From contig CAYXPY010000008.1 of NCBI GenBank assembly GCA_964467345.1, positions 1-64,000 of the forward strand: 64,000 bases of DNA. Direction: 5' to 3'. Position 1 is the first letter of the stretch. Every line of letters starts with the position of its first letter. The position numbers were made by a program, and so were the translations under genes. The notes under the pieces were generated by a model that worked only from the letters and a program-made list of their open reading frames with translations, did no database searches and had not been told where the DNA came from. Source of the DNA: SM1-50 sp964467345 (GTDB lineage Archaea > Thermoplasmatota > E2 > DHVEG-1). This document shows positions 37,498 through 45,700 of the stretch, in pieces.

Positions 37498-38805
37498 TTA
37501 TAAATATTTGTTGATGTAGGAATATGCAGGGGTGAGTTTACCTTTATAGAGGACAACAGCATTTTTGATTTCAGCAGGCAACGAGATTGAATCAAAATCA
37601 TCGATCGTGAAGTCAGCTTCCATGATCTCGGGGATGAACCGCAGCAGGGTTTTACTAAACGACTCAGAGGATTCCTTCGGCAGTTCACAGGGAAGATTGT
37701 CCACCGCCATGACGACGAGCCCGTCTCCTTCATATCCATCCTGGATTGAATCGGTCAATGGGTTGTATATGAAAATAGGGTTATCAGGAGAGGTGGTTTT
37801 CTGGGTGAATTCGATTGCTCCGTTCACATCAGCACTGATGTCCCCTATAATCTTCAGACGAGGTTTGTCCCTGCTGCTTGACATTTTTTTGACATAGTGC
37901 TTTGTGAGAAGACGAGGGTACTGTGGGCTCCAATAGATGCAGTTCATCAGAACAGTGAGATGCGAGAGATATTGGTCGAATATCGAATGGTATCCTTCAG
38001 GGTGTTGGTAATAGTCTTGTAAATCAAATCGCTTACCAGGGTTAATCGGTTCTACCATGTGTTCTTCCTTAAACACGACCTTATAGATTGTATTATTCGA
38101 GGGGGCGTTATACGTTGATAAAATCTCCTTTGGTTGAATTTCTTGCACAGGTAGGATATCTAGTATTTCTTGAGCACCATGGGAGACATTCCCATAACCG
38201 GAAAAACCTATGATAAGAGGCGCTAACGAGGACGGTAGACCCCTTGCTTTTATGTTCCTACCTACGGTGGTGAGATGTTTTTTTATGTCATCTAAATCCC
38301 TGTAGTGGATCGTCTGTTTAATCTCGTTGAACGGGGTGTCAATCTGCTCATAGTGTAAACGCCGTCCTAATGTCCAGAGGGTGTCGACCATGCCAGCAAG
38401 ACCAGCGAACCTGCCAAAAAACACAAGCCGTCTTCCTTTTTCATCAACGATTCGTTCATAATCAACCAAGGTACATCCCATGTCCATCATTTTTTTGAGC
38501 ATCGGCATATTATGTTTCTGTCCTTTGATGGTATGAGAAAAAAACACATAGGTCTTCCCTTTTTCGAAAAGGTGAAGGGGGATTTCTTTTACTGCGAAAA
38601 TAACAGAACTTGGTGAGAGGCTTTCTTGGACCTGTGCACCGATCTTACGATAAGAATCATCAGAGAATACTCGGATGGTAGAGGGTTGAATGACTGTCTT
38701 AATTCCATGGGTCTTGTGTAATTCCTGTACATGATGCGGGGTTATTGGCACTCGTTGTTCCCAGCGATTTTTATCTTCTCGACGTATGCCTAGTGTTGGA
38801 GTCAT
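37498..38805 (-). CDS. Lysine-ketoglutarate reductase (AASS N-terminal-like)
   Basis: About 435 residues related to the LKR half of alpha-aminoadipic semialdehyde synthase and to alanine dehydrogenase. LGIRREDKNRWEQRVPITP at the N-terminus and IQPSTIRVFSDDSYRKIGA are LKR signatures. It should condense lysine with 2-oxoglutarate to saccharopine using NADPH. It is the first gene of the three-gene lysine run. ATG 38805 gives the family N-terminus; GTG 38823 is an alternative. Two free-standing genes for the eukaryotic two-domain enzyme, side by side in an archaeon, are notable. Confidence 0.87.
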   Translation of the reverse strand: MTPTLGIRREDKNRWEQRVPITPHHVQELHKTHGIKTVIQPSTIRVFSDDSYRKIGAQVQESLSPSSVIFAVKEIPLHLFEKGKTYVFFSHTIKGQKHNMPMLKKMMDMGCTLVDYERIVDEKGRRLVFFGRFAGLAGMVDTLWTLGRRLHYEQIDTPFNEIKQTIHYRDLDDIKKHLTTVGRNIKARGLPSSLAPLIIGFSGYGNVSHGAQEILDILPVQEIQPKEILSTYNAPSNNTIYKVVFKEEHMVEPINPGKRFDLQDYYQHPEGYHSIFDQYLSHLTVLMNCIYWSPQYPRLLTKHYVKKMSSSRDKPRLKIIGDISADVNGAIEFTQKTTSPDNPIFIYNPLTDSIQDGYEGDGLVVMAVDNLPCELPKESSESFSKTLLRFIPEIMEADFTIDDFDSISLPAEIKNAVVLYKGKLTPAYSYINKYL

Positions 38806-38980
38806 CTCATATACCCACGACACCCCATCCGTTCTTGTTTAATAGGTTTTCCGTAGAAATCAACGGATTGTCTCCCTTTAAACAATTATACTGAAAAAGA
38901 AGGTGAGGAGAGAGGGAAGAAGGGAGGAGAAGGAGGAAAGGAAGAAAGGGTTCCCTCTCTCATCTGCACTCTTGTATGAA

Positions 38981-40987
38981 CTACACGAGACTGATGCTGG
39001 ATATCTCGCTGAGGTCCCCAAGGTTATTCATTTTCACCATCGAGTCTGAAATCGTGTACAGGACGTCTCCGATATACAATGATCTTGTGATGTCCGTGTT
39101 GGAGAGGCCCCAGTACCAGTAGTAATCATCTGAATGTTGCATCTGCTCTGGGGTCTGATGGGTGATTCTTCCTTGGAGCTCAAAACCAGACTCAAGACTG
39201 AGCCGATAGACGTACGCACCCTGGAAGGTGAATTGACCGAAGAGAGCTTCAGTCCCCTCGCTTGAGATGTATCGGTCTTTGACCTCCTGGGTGATCTCAT
39301 AGAGACTGACAGGGATGACGAGTAATTCCTTTTCTCTGTCGAAGAGGAACGCTTTATGATCGTAAAGGGCTGGACTGTCCGTGCCCCGATCCCCGACGAC
39401 GACCTTTGCTTGCTCCACAGGGTTTTCGATGTCTGTGACATCAAACAACGCTATCTTCAAACCAAGGATCGCTGTGTAGTAGATTGCTCCTGGGGTGTGT
39501 ACTTTATCTTCATCAATACTTGGGTCGACTTCTTTGCCGATGCCGATGATATGGGTTTCATCATAGGGATGCAGGTACTCTGAGTACCCTGGGATCTTCA
39601 ACTCACCAAGGATACGAGGGTTATAGGGATCTGAGAGATCAATAGTGAAGAGTGGGTCTACTTGGACGAAGGTGACGAGATATGCTCGATTCCCAAGGAA
39701 CCGTGCCGCATAAATCGATTCACCAGGTGCGATGTTCTCAATCTTGGAGACTTGTTTGAGGGTCTCATCAAGGATATAGATGTTGTTGCTTGTCTGGGAG
39801 CCGTCCATCCAGTTATTCCCGGATGTAGTGGCGATCCGGAAGAAGCCGTTGTGCTCATCCATGGAGAACTGGTTCAGAATATGACCAGGTACTTCTCCCT
39901 GTGCGATGTAAGCGACGTCGCCACTGTCAATGGATATCTTATGAAGGATCGTGGTTTCTTGACTGCCTGCCGCGGTGTCGTCTACCGGGTTTTCCCTGAA
40001 TAATGGATAATAGGGGTAATGAAGGGAGGCAAGGAAGATGTTTTGTTTTGAGACATACATAGTCTGCGAGCTGCCCAGCATAAAGCTTTTCTCAACAACA
40101 TCATTAGTATCAAGATTCAATGAAATCACATGGGTCATAGTATCAGAAAGCTCTGGGACATCAACATAGTAGATATCATCAGCGGAGATGTTTTCGCTGA
40201 CATTATCGATACGAATCTGTGGGACGTCGAGCGTGTAATTCTTTTCATCAACAGCATAAAGGATATGATAGGTGTATTGGGTTGCGACCACGTAGACGAA
40301 CTCATCAATCAAACGGGCATCGAAGTAACCGCCATCCATTCTGATTTCTTTTATCAAGGTCGGGTTGGATTTTTCTGATAGGTCATAGACATTCACTACG
40401 GTTTGGTCTACTCCACCCCACCAGAGACCAGGACGAGCGATGTCTCCCTTAAAACCATCTTCAAGCAGAGGATAACCATAAAAACCACCCGTGTTCCCAA
40501 ACACCACCAGACGGTCGCCACGGATGAAGATGTTACTAACGGAGACATTTGTGATTTTTATCTGAGCCACAATCGTTGCTTCAAAAACAGGGTAGGCTTT
40601 GATGATGTAGACGGTTTGATTCGCCACCATGTAGAGATATGTCCCATCGGTCTTCACGATGTCTGGCTCATCCACACCAGCGACCTGCACATTGGTCGTT
40701 GAATAGGAAGGAGGCGCCTCACCACCTGACGACCCATCAGTTGCTGATCCGGATTCTGATTTGGAAAACATGATGTTTATAGAGTCGTAATAGCGTCCCT
40801 GACTTCCCGCGGATTCAAACCGTTTTTTAAGGAAGGAAAACAGTTCGTCATATGACTGGAACGTGTTCAGTTCATAGGTATAGGCACCCTGGTCAAGTGG
40901 CGAAAAGACTATAAGAGCCACAAGACTGGCGCACACCAGCATGCTTACGAGCAAGATTCCTGTTGCCTGTTTGGTTTTCTTTTCCAT
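38981..40987 (-). CDS. Secreted beta-propeller domain protein
   Basis: A 668-residue protein with a signal peptide or N-terminal anchor at about 5-30. Most of the rest matches the secreted C-terminal beta-propeller family found in archaea and some bacteria. The N-terminal marker is YSTTNVQVAGVDEPDIVKTDG, followed by YLYMVANQTVYII. Repeated blades contain GDRLVVFGN, TYAWY-like and DRGTDSPALYDHKAFL elements. The function is unknown; a surface binding or regulatory role is likely. ATG 40987 is preferred over GTG 40996. The TATA element at 41035-41044 is shared with the divergent Cas4-like locus. Confidence 0.85.
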   Translation of the reverse strand: MEKKTKQATGILLVSMLVCASLVALIVFSPLDQGAYTYELNTFQSYDELFSFLKKRFESAGSQGRYYDSINIMFSKSESGSATDGSSGGEAPPSYSTTNVQVAGVDEPDIVKTDGTYLYMVANQTVYIIKAYPVFEATIVAQIKITNVSVSNIFIRGDRLVVFGNTGGFYGYPLLEDGFKGDIARPGLWWGGVDQTVVNVYDLSEKSNPTLIKEIRMDGGYFDARLIDEFVYVVATQYTYHILYAVDEKNYTLDVPQIRIDNVSENISADDIYYVDVPELSDTMTHVISLNLDTNDVVEKSFMLGSSQTMYVSKQNIFLASLHYPYYPLFRENPVDDTAAGSQETTILHKISIDSGDVAYIAQGEVPGHILNQFSMDEHNGFFRIATTSGNNWMDGSQTSNNIYILDETLKQVSKIENIAPGESIYAARFLGNRAYLVTFVQVDPLFTIDLSDPYNPRILGELKIPGYSEYLHPYDETHIIGIGKEVDPSIDEDKVHTPGAIYYTAILGLKIALFDVTDIENPVEQAKVVVGDRGTDSPALYDHKAFLFDREKELLVIPVSLYEITQEVKDRYISSEGTEALFGQFTFQGAYVYRLSLESGFELQGRITHQTPEQMQHSDDYYWYWGLSNTDITRSLYIGDVLYTISDSMVKMNNLGDLSEISSISLV

Positions 40988-41036
40988 AACAATCACATCT
41001 TTTTCTAAGATTATTCCCTGTTATATCTGTTGAAGT

Positions 41037-41125
41037 TTATATAGTGTCTGAAAACGTTTGGGAAAAACCAAACAACAAAAATGTATTGTTTCAATCATCC
41101 CCATTGCACCATTATATAGTGTCTG
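41037..41125. repeat. Two copies of a 14-bp promoter-like direct repeat
   Basis: TTATATAGTGTCTG occurs exactly at 41037-41050 and again at 41112-41125, 75 bases apart. The second copy places a TATA element about 25 bases before ATG 41143. The first, read on the other strand (CTATATAAAC), is a plausible TATA box for the divergent beta-propeller gene. The shared GTGTCTG flank could be a regulator site or a recent duplication. Confidence 0.5.
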
Positions 41126-41142
41126 GTGATAATGGAAAGGTG

Positions 41143-41948
41143 ATGGGAAAAACAAGGAAGTATCATAACAATGATGTACTCAGTGCCTCTGAAATCAGTC
41201 AATATGCTTACTGTTCGTATTCTTGGTTCCTCCAGCGGTGCGGATATAAGGCACAATCTCCCTTCCTGGAACCAGGAAAAGAGGCTCATATCGCTTTAGG
41301 GGAGAAAATCGATGGTTTTCAGACAAGGATGCAGTATGCTCGATGGTATGCAACCCTTGGTTTTGTCGCATTATGCATCGGTTTCCTCTTTCTTCTCCTC
41401 GGGGTGGTCCGATAGATATCGCCATCCTTGGTGTTGCTTTGATGGTTTTAGCAATCGTTCTTATTGTACACTCTATAGGTATGAAATCTAAAGTAAGAAC
41501 AGAAAAAAAATCATTTGGCGTCCCTGAAGGCCGTATTTTGTATTCTGACCTGAATGTCCCGGCGACAGCGCTTTTTTCAAAGCGTTTTCGTCTTTCAGGG
41601 AAACCTGATTATATCATACAGAAAGACGATTCCTGTATTCCCGTGGAGGTCAAGTCAGGGAGCAGGTCTCACCCCCATCACAACCAAATCCTCCAGCTTG
41701 CTGCGTACTGCCAGATTCTTGAGGACACATCTGGGGAGTTCGTAGCTGAAGGCATGCTTGTCTACAATAATATTCCCTTTAAAATCCCCTTTGACCCGAA
41801 ACTACGTTTCGAGCTTGAATCAATCATAAAAACCATGCGGATAGCATTACGGACGGGAGATGTTCAAAGGAACCACGAAGACCCGCGACGTTGTAAGAAT
41901 TGCTCGATGAAACAACATTGTTCCGATCCAGTGCAGGAAAGTCTGTAG
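41143..41948 (+). pseudogene. Cas4-like nuclease with two membrane helices, interrupted by frameshift
   Basis: Two overlapping frames make one protein. Frame one (41143-41415) has SASEISQYAYCSYSWFLQRCGY, the N-terminal helix and cysteine of Cas4/RecB-like nucleases, then a membrane helix ending LLLGVV. Frame two, shifted by -1, continues IDIAILGVALMVL as a second membrane helix. It is followed by GKPDYII and PVEVKSGSR (catalytic Asp, Glu, Lys), QILQLAAYCQIL (QxxxY) and RRCKNCSMKQHC (three iron-sulfur cysteines). All active-site residues survive. The break lies at about 41385-41413. It may be a real lesion, a sequencing error or recoding. No other cas gene or CRISPR array is near. Confidence 0.75.
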
Positions 41949-42146
41949 GTCCGAAAATATAATACAATTGAATGAAAATCTGAATTTACCGATTATAAGT
42001 CACCGTATATTAATAAAAAATTCGTACGTTAATCATATATAATAATTTAAAATATTGTTATCAAAGATAATAATAAACTTCCAGTTTTATCCGTTAAAAT
42101 TAATCCTGATTTTTGTACAAATCAAATGATAATAGAGAGAAAAAAA

Positions 42147-42842
42147 TTAGCTAGTAGTTTTAGATTTTACATTTTCAAAGAGATATCTCCAGACAAATGC
42201 TGCAAGAAGGCCCCCAATAACCGGGGCAATCCAGAATAACCAAAGTTGCATAAGCGCGTCTCCTCCAACAAAAACAGCGGGACCTAAACTTCTTGCGGGA
42301 TTCACTGATGTACCAGTAATCGGAATTCCAACAATATGAACAAATGCTAACGTAAAGCCAATCGCAATACCAGCAAATCCCTTTGGTGCATATGTGCTGG
42401 TGGACGCAAAGATAATGAAAATAAACAGTCCAGTGAGCACAAGTTCAGCGACAAAACAAGCAAGAAGAGAATATCCTGTCGGAGATAAGGCACCGTACCC
42501 ATTCTGTCCTAATCCATTCAACGCTAACGAATACCCGCTTAATCCTTGTGCAATTATCCAAAGAATCCCGCCTGCGACAATTGCACCCACACACTGCACC
42601 ACAATGTATCCTATGGCTTCTTTGAATTTTATCTTCCCCGCAAAAAGCATAGCAATCGTTACTGCGGGATTCACATGACAACCCGAGATACCGCCTATCG
42701 CATACACCATTGCAAGTAAAACTAAGCCAAATGCGAATGCGATACCAAGAAAACCGATATAAGATCCTGCGATAACCGCACTGCCACATCCTATAAAAAC
42801 TAATGCAAATGTCCCAATAAATTCAGCTAAATAGTTTTTCAT
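42147..42842 (-). CDS. MIP-family channel (aquaporin/glycerol facilitator)
   Basis: A 231-residue membrane channel with six hydrophobic segments and two half-helices. Both NPA boxes are intact: CHVNPAVT at about 60 and SVNPARSLGPA at about 175. The SVNPARS context is typical of water channels and of the AqpM-like archaeal group. The narrow-filter residues were not aligned. Water, glycerol or gases are possible cargo. ATG 42842 follows a GGAG site; the longer frame from 42878 lacks one. It is separated from the neighbouring genes by AT-rich gaps of about 200 and 290 bases. Confidence 0.9.
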   Translation of the reverse strand: MKNYLAEFIGTFALVFIGCGSAVIAGSYIGFLGIAFAFGLVLLAMVYAIGGISGCHVNPAVTIAMLFAGKIKFKEAIGYIVVQCVGAIVAGGILWIIAQGLSGYSLALNGLGQNGYGALSPTGYSLLACFVAELVLTGLFIFIIFASTSTYAPKGFAGIAIGFTLAFVHIVGIPITGTSVNPARSLGPAVFVGGDALMQLWLFWIAPVIGGLLAAFVWRYLFENVKSKTTS

Positions 42843-43009
42843 ACTACTCCTCTCTTTAAACCCGTGATTTAGTAACAATTCCTGCTTTAAGAAGATATCT
42901 ATACATACGCATGGTTTTTTTAAAAATCATTTTAATAACATCAATTACAGTCTATGCACATTTATTAAAAAATCCATGAATATTTTGAAGGTTTATTTAA
43001 TCATAAGAA

Positions 43010-43094
43010 TTACAAGATAACTCTTTTTTCTTGTCGTCTGCCAAAAATACTTTTCTTGTATTAAACAATAAAAGTAATATACTTATCTTGTATT
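43010..43094. promoter_or_regulatory. Repeated TTATCTTGTA motif upstream of mevalonate kinase
   Basis: TTATCTTGTA occurs on the minus strand at 43020-43011 and on the plus strand at 43083-43092. A weaker copy, TTTCTTGTATT, lies at 43052-43062. The spacing and opposite orientation suggest an operator or UP element for the mevalonate kinase gene or the divergent aquaporin gene. The rest of this 290-base gap is plain AT-rich sequence. Confidence 0.3.
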
Positions 43095-43130
43095 GTAACC
43101 AATCCATCTGAAAACGCTATGGGATAGTGT

Positions 43131-44084
43131 ATGAAGAAAGGTCATGGCATCGGTTTCGGGAAGGCTATTTTGTTTAATGAACACTTTGTCGTGTATGGGA
43201 TTCCATCAATTGTTTCTGCGATTGGGAACTATACGACTGCGAAAATTGAACCCTTAAACCAACCAGGATTCCTCCTTGCAGATAAACGACCAGCGACACC
43301 AAAATACAAAGAAGACAAGCTGTCGCAGCAGAAGGAATCCTTTGAGCTGATGTTCAGGAAAATGGGTTTGGATCTCACCAAGCAAGGAATCAGTATCACC
43401 CTTGAGGGAAATCTGTATGCAGCAAGTGGTATTGGAGCCTCTGCAGCGTCCTGTGTCGCGGTCGCGCGTGCCCTTGCAGACTATTTTCAGATGAACATCT
43501 CTGATGATGAGATCAATGAGATAGCCTATGAAGGAGAGAAAGGATACCACGGGACACCCTCAGGTGTGGATAACACCGCATCAACATATGGTGGTTTGAT
43601 CTGGTTCCAGAAAGGGGAAAAGAACATCATCGACCGGATCGCGTTATCCAGCCCCGTTGAGATCGTCATCGGAAACACAGGGAAGGTCACCGATACAAAG
43701 GTAGCAGTCGAAGGAGTCAGACAACGAAAGGAGAACAACCCGAAGAAGTACCAAGAGGTCTTCGATCGGGCGGAGAACATCGCCTATCTAGCGAAACGCG
43801 CTATCCACGATGGATCACTTCAAGACGTTGGAAAGCTGATGAACGAAAACCATAAACTGCTCCAACAAATCGAGGTGTCCTCCCGAGAATTGGATTTCCT
43901 TGTCAGCGTCGCCCGTGAATCGGGATCCTATGGCGCAAAGCTCACCGGTGGTGGTCTTGGTGGCAACATGATTGCATTGACACCAGGAAAAGAGCTGCAG
44001 AATAAAGTCGCAACCGCGATTGAAAAAGAAGGATTCCAGACCGTGAAAACAGTCATTGGGGCATCCCGTGAGAGTGTGGAGTAG
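43131..44084 (+). CDS. mvk: Mevalonate kinase
   Basis: A 317-residue GHMP kinase that makes mevalonate 5-phosphate. GFGKAILFNEHFVVYG is motif 1, with Asn-Glu-His instead of Gly-Glu-His. ASGIGASAASCVAVARAL is the ATP-binding motif 2, again slightly altered from GLGSSAA. KLTGGGLGGNMIAL is motif 3. YHGTPSGVDNTAS holds the catalytic Asp. It is followed two bases later by the UbiD-like decarboxylase. Aconitase X genes lie 3 kb away, so mevalonate phosphate probably goes into the archaeal dehydration/decarboxylation route. Confidence 0.93.
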   Translation: MKKGHGIGFGKAILFNEHFVVYGIPSIVSAIGNYTTAKIEPLNQPGFLLADKRPATPKYKEDKLSQQKESFELMFRKMGLDLTKQGISITLEGNLYAASGIGASAASCVAVARALADYFQMNISDDEINEIAYEGEKGYHGTPSGVDNTASTYGGLIWFQKGEKNIIDRIALSSPVEIVIGNTGKVTDTKVAVEGVRQRKENNPKKYQEVFDRAENIAYLAKRAIHDGSLQDVGKLMNENHKLLQQIEVSSRELDFLVSVARESGSYGAKLTGGGLGGNMIALTPGKELQNKVATAIEKEGFQTVKTVIGASRESVE

Positions 44085-44086
44085 AT

Positions 44087-45397
44087 ATGCATCTTCGTCC
44101 GTTTCTTACGCAATTAGAAGAGCAGGAGAAGCTTGTTCGAATCAAAAAAGAAGTCTCTGTTGAATATGAAATTGCTAATATTATGTACACATTGAATGAG
44201 AAGCCGATGATCTTCGAAAAAGTCAAAGGTTATCCGTTCCCCGTTTTTGGGGGGATAACCTCCGATCGTGATATCATCGCTTCGGGGTTGGGGACGACAA
44301 AGGAAAAACTGCTGGTAAAACTCGTTGATTCACTGCGTCATCCAAAAACCCCGGAAATTGTCGAAAAGGGTCCGTGTCAAGAGATCGTAATCAATAAACC
44401 TGATCTAAAAAAACTCCCGTTGTTGTTTCATTTGCCTGATGATGGTGGCCGGTATGCGACCGCGACGGTTGCAACCATCAAAGACCCACAGACTGGACGG
44501 AACGTGTCCTATCACCGGTTGATGGAGAGAGGACCAAATCGGTTCACCGCTCGTTTGATTAAAGGAAGGCAGACGCGGACGACCTATGATAGGACCGCTG
44601 GTGATCTTGAGATGGCGGTCTGCATTGGTAATTCTGTGTCTGTGATGATCGCCGCATCGCTTGGTCCACCATCCGGTGTCGATGAGTTTTCTATTGCAAA
44701 CGCATTGTATCCCATGAAGATGGTGAAATGCAAGACCAAAGACCTTGAGGTCCCCGCGGAATCGGAGTTCGTCATCGAAGGACGATTGACAAAGGAAGTT
44801 GACCGTGAAGGTCCGTTTGTTGATTTGACCGAGACACGAGATTTCGAACGAAAGGAACCCGTCTTTGTCGTAGACTGCATCACACATCGAAAAGATGCGA
44901 TGTACCAAGCATTGATACCTGGGAGACTGGAGCATAAAATACTCATGGGGATGCCAAAGGAACCCACCATCTATGATGAGGTCAGTAAAGTAGCCTCCTG
45001 CAAAAACGTACTGGTGAGCATGGGCGGGGGCTCATGGTTGCATGGGATTGTTCAAATCACAAAAAAGAATCCTGATGATGGCAAAAAAGCAATCGAAGCA
45101 GCCTTTACGGGTCATAAGAGCATGAAGCACGTCGTCATCATCGATGATGATGTTGATATTTACAGCCCCAACGCTGTGGAATGGGCGATTGCGACCCGGT
45201 TCCAAGGCGGAAAAGATTTAGTTGTGAAGCTGGATCAACCTGGTAGTTCCTTGGATCCCTCCTCAAAGCAGGAAGAGGGAAAGAAGGCGTTGACAGATAA
45301 GGTCGGGGTAGATGCGACAATCCCCTTTGATGTGGACAAAAGTAAATATGAGATTGTGAAATACAAAAAAGTGAGGATTGATGAATACCTCAGGTAG
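44087..45397 (+). CDS. UbiD-family decarboxylase, likely anhydromevalonate phosphate decarboxylase
   Basis: A 436-residue prenylated-FMN decarboxylase. RDIIASGLGTTKEK, GRNVSYHRLMERGPNR and EGRLTKEVDREGPF-VDLTE carry the Arg and Glu residues around the flavin. In most archaea a UbiD homologue removes CO2 from trans-anhydromevalonate 5-phosphate to give isopentenyl phosphate. Its position right after mevalonate kinase, with phosphomevalonate dehydratase genes nearby, supports that role here. It needs prenylated FMN from UbiX, which is not in this window. It overlaps the LpdD-like gene. Confidence 0.88.
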   Translation: MHLRPFLTQLEEQEKLVRIKKEVSVEYEIANIMYTLNEKPMIFEKVKGYPFPVFGGITSDRDIIASGLGTTKEKLLVKLVDSLRHPKTPEIVEKGPCQEIVINKPDLKKLPLLFHLPDDGGRYATATVATIKDPQTGRNVSYHRLMERGPNRFTARLIKGRQTRTTYDRTAGDLEMAVCIGNSVSVMIAASLGPPSGVDEFSIANALYPMKMVKCKTKDLEVPAESEFVIEGRLTKEVDREGPFVDLTETRDFERKEPVFVVDCITHRKDAMYQALIPGRLEHKILMGMPKEPTIYDEVSKVASCKNVLVSMGGGSWLHGIVQITKKNPDDGKKAIEAAFTGHKSMKHVVIIDDDVDIYSPNAVEWAIATRFQGGKDLVVKLDQPGSSLDPSSKQEEGKKALTDKVGVDATIPFDVDKSKYEIVKYKKVRIDEYLR

Positions 45398-45698
45398 AGG
45401 AAAATACAAGGTCTGGTTACAACGTCATGAGATTGGCGATGACATCGTTTTTTTCCTTGGTGGTGGCGAGCGAGCACATATCGGTGGTGTGGTGATCGCT
45501 GAACCAGATAGGAAGGTTCAGTCGATCCGGCTTACCGGACATTTCGATGATATCGTGTTACAGCCCATCGCGGAAGCAGCATGCAAGAAATACAAACGGA
45601 AGGTCGTTGCAATCGGTGGCGTGCATGTCGATAATGCGACAAAAAAGGAAATCAACCTTTTAGTGGACAACTGTAAAAAACTTGTAAAGAAAATATGA
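45381..45698 (+). CDS. LpdD-like prenylated-flavin decarboxylase partner protein
   Basis: A 105-residue protein. FFLGGGERAHIGGVVIAEPD, LTGHFDDIVLQPIAE and AIGGVHVDNATKKEI match the small LpdD-like family. LpdD is the third subunit found with UbiD/UbiX-type gallate decarboxylases and is thought to help flavin loading. ATG 45381 overlaps the end of the UbiD gene, so the two are translationally coupled. This links an LpdD-like protein to the archaeal mevalonate pathway. The family match is from memory; the link is seen in gene order. Confidence 0.75.
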   Translation: MNTSGRGKYKVWLQRHEIGDDIVFFLGGGERAHIGGVVIAEPDRKVQSIRLTGHFDDIVLQPIAEAACKKYKRKVVAIGGVHVDNATKKEINLLVDNCKKLVKKI

Positions 45699-45700
45699 TG

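Noticed and set aside
41343..41948. Independent 201-codon gene starting at 41343
   Set aside because: Its N-terminus is out-of-frame read-through of the upstream frame. The conserved Cas4-like N-terminal half lies in the other frame, so a single frameshifted gene explains both.
41100..41950. CRISPR-Cas locus suggested by the Cas4-like gene
   Set aside because: No direct-repeat array and no cas1, cas2 or effector gene is visible anywhere in the window.
44405..44970. Long minus-strand frames (up to 176 codons)
   Set aside because: They are opposite the UbiD gene, which has full family motifs, and look like shadows.
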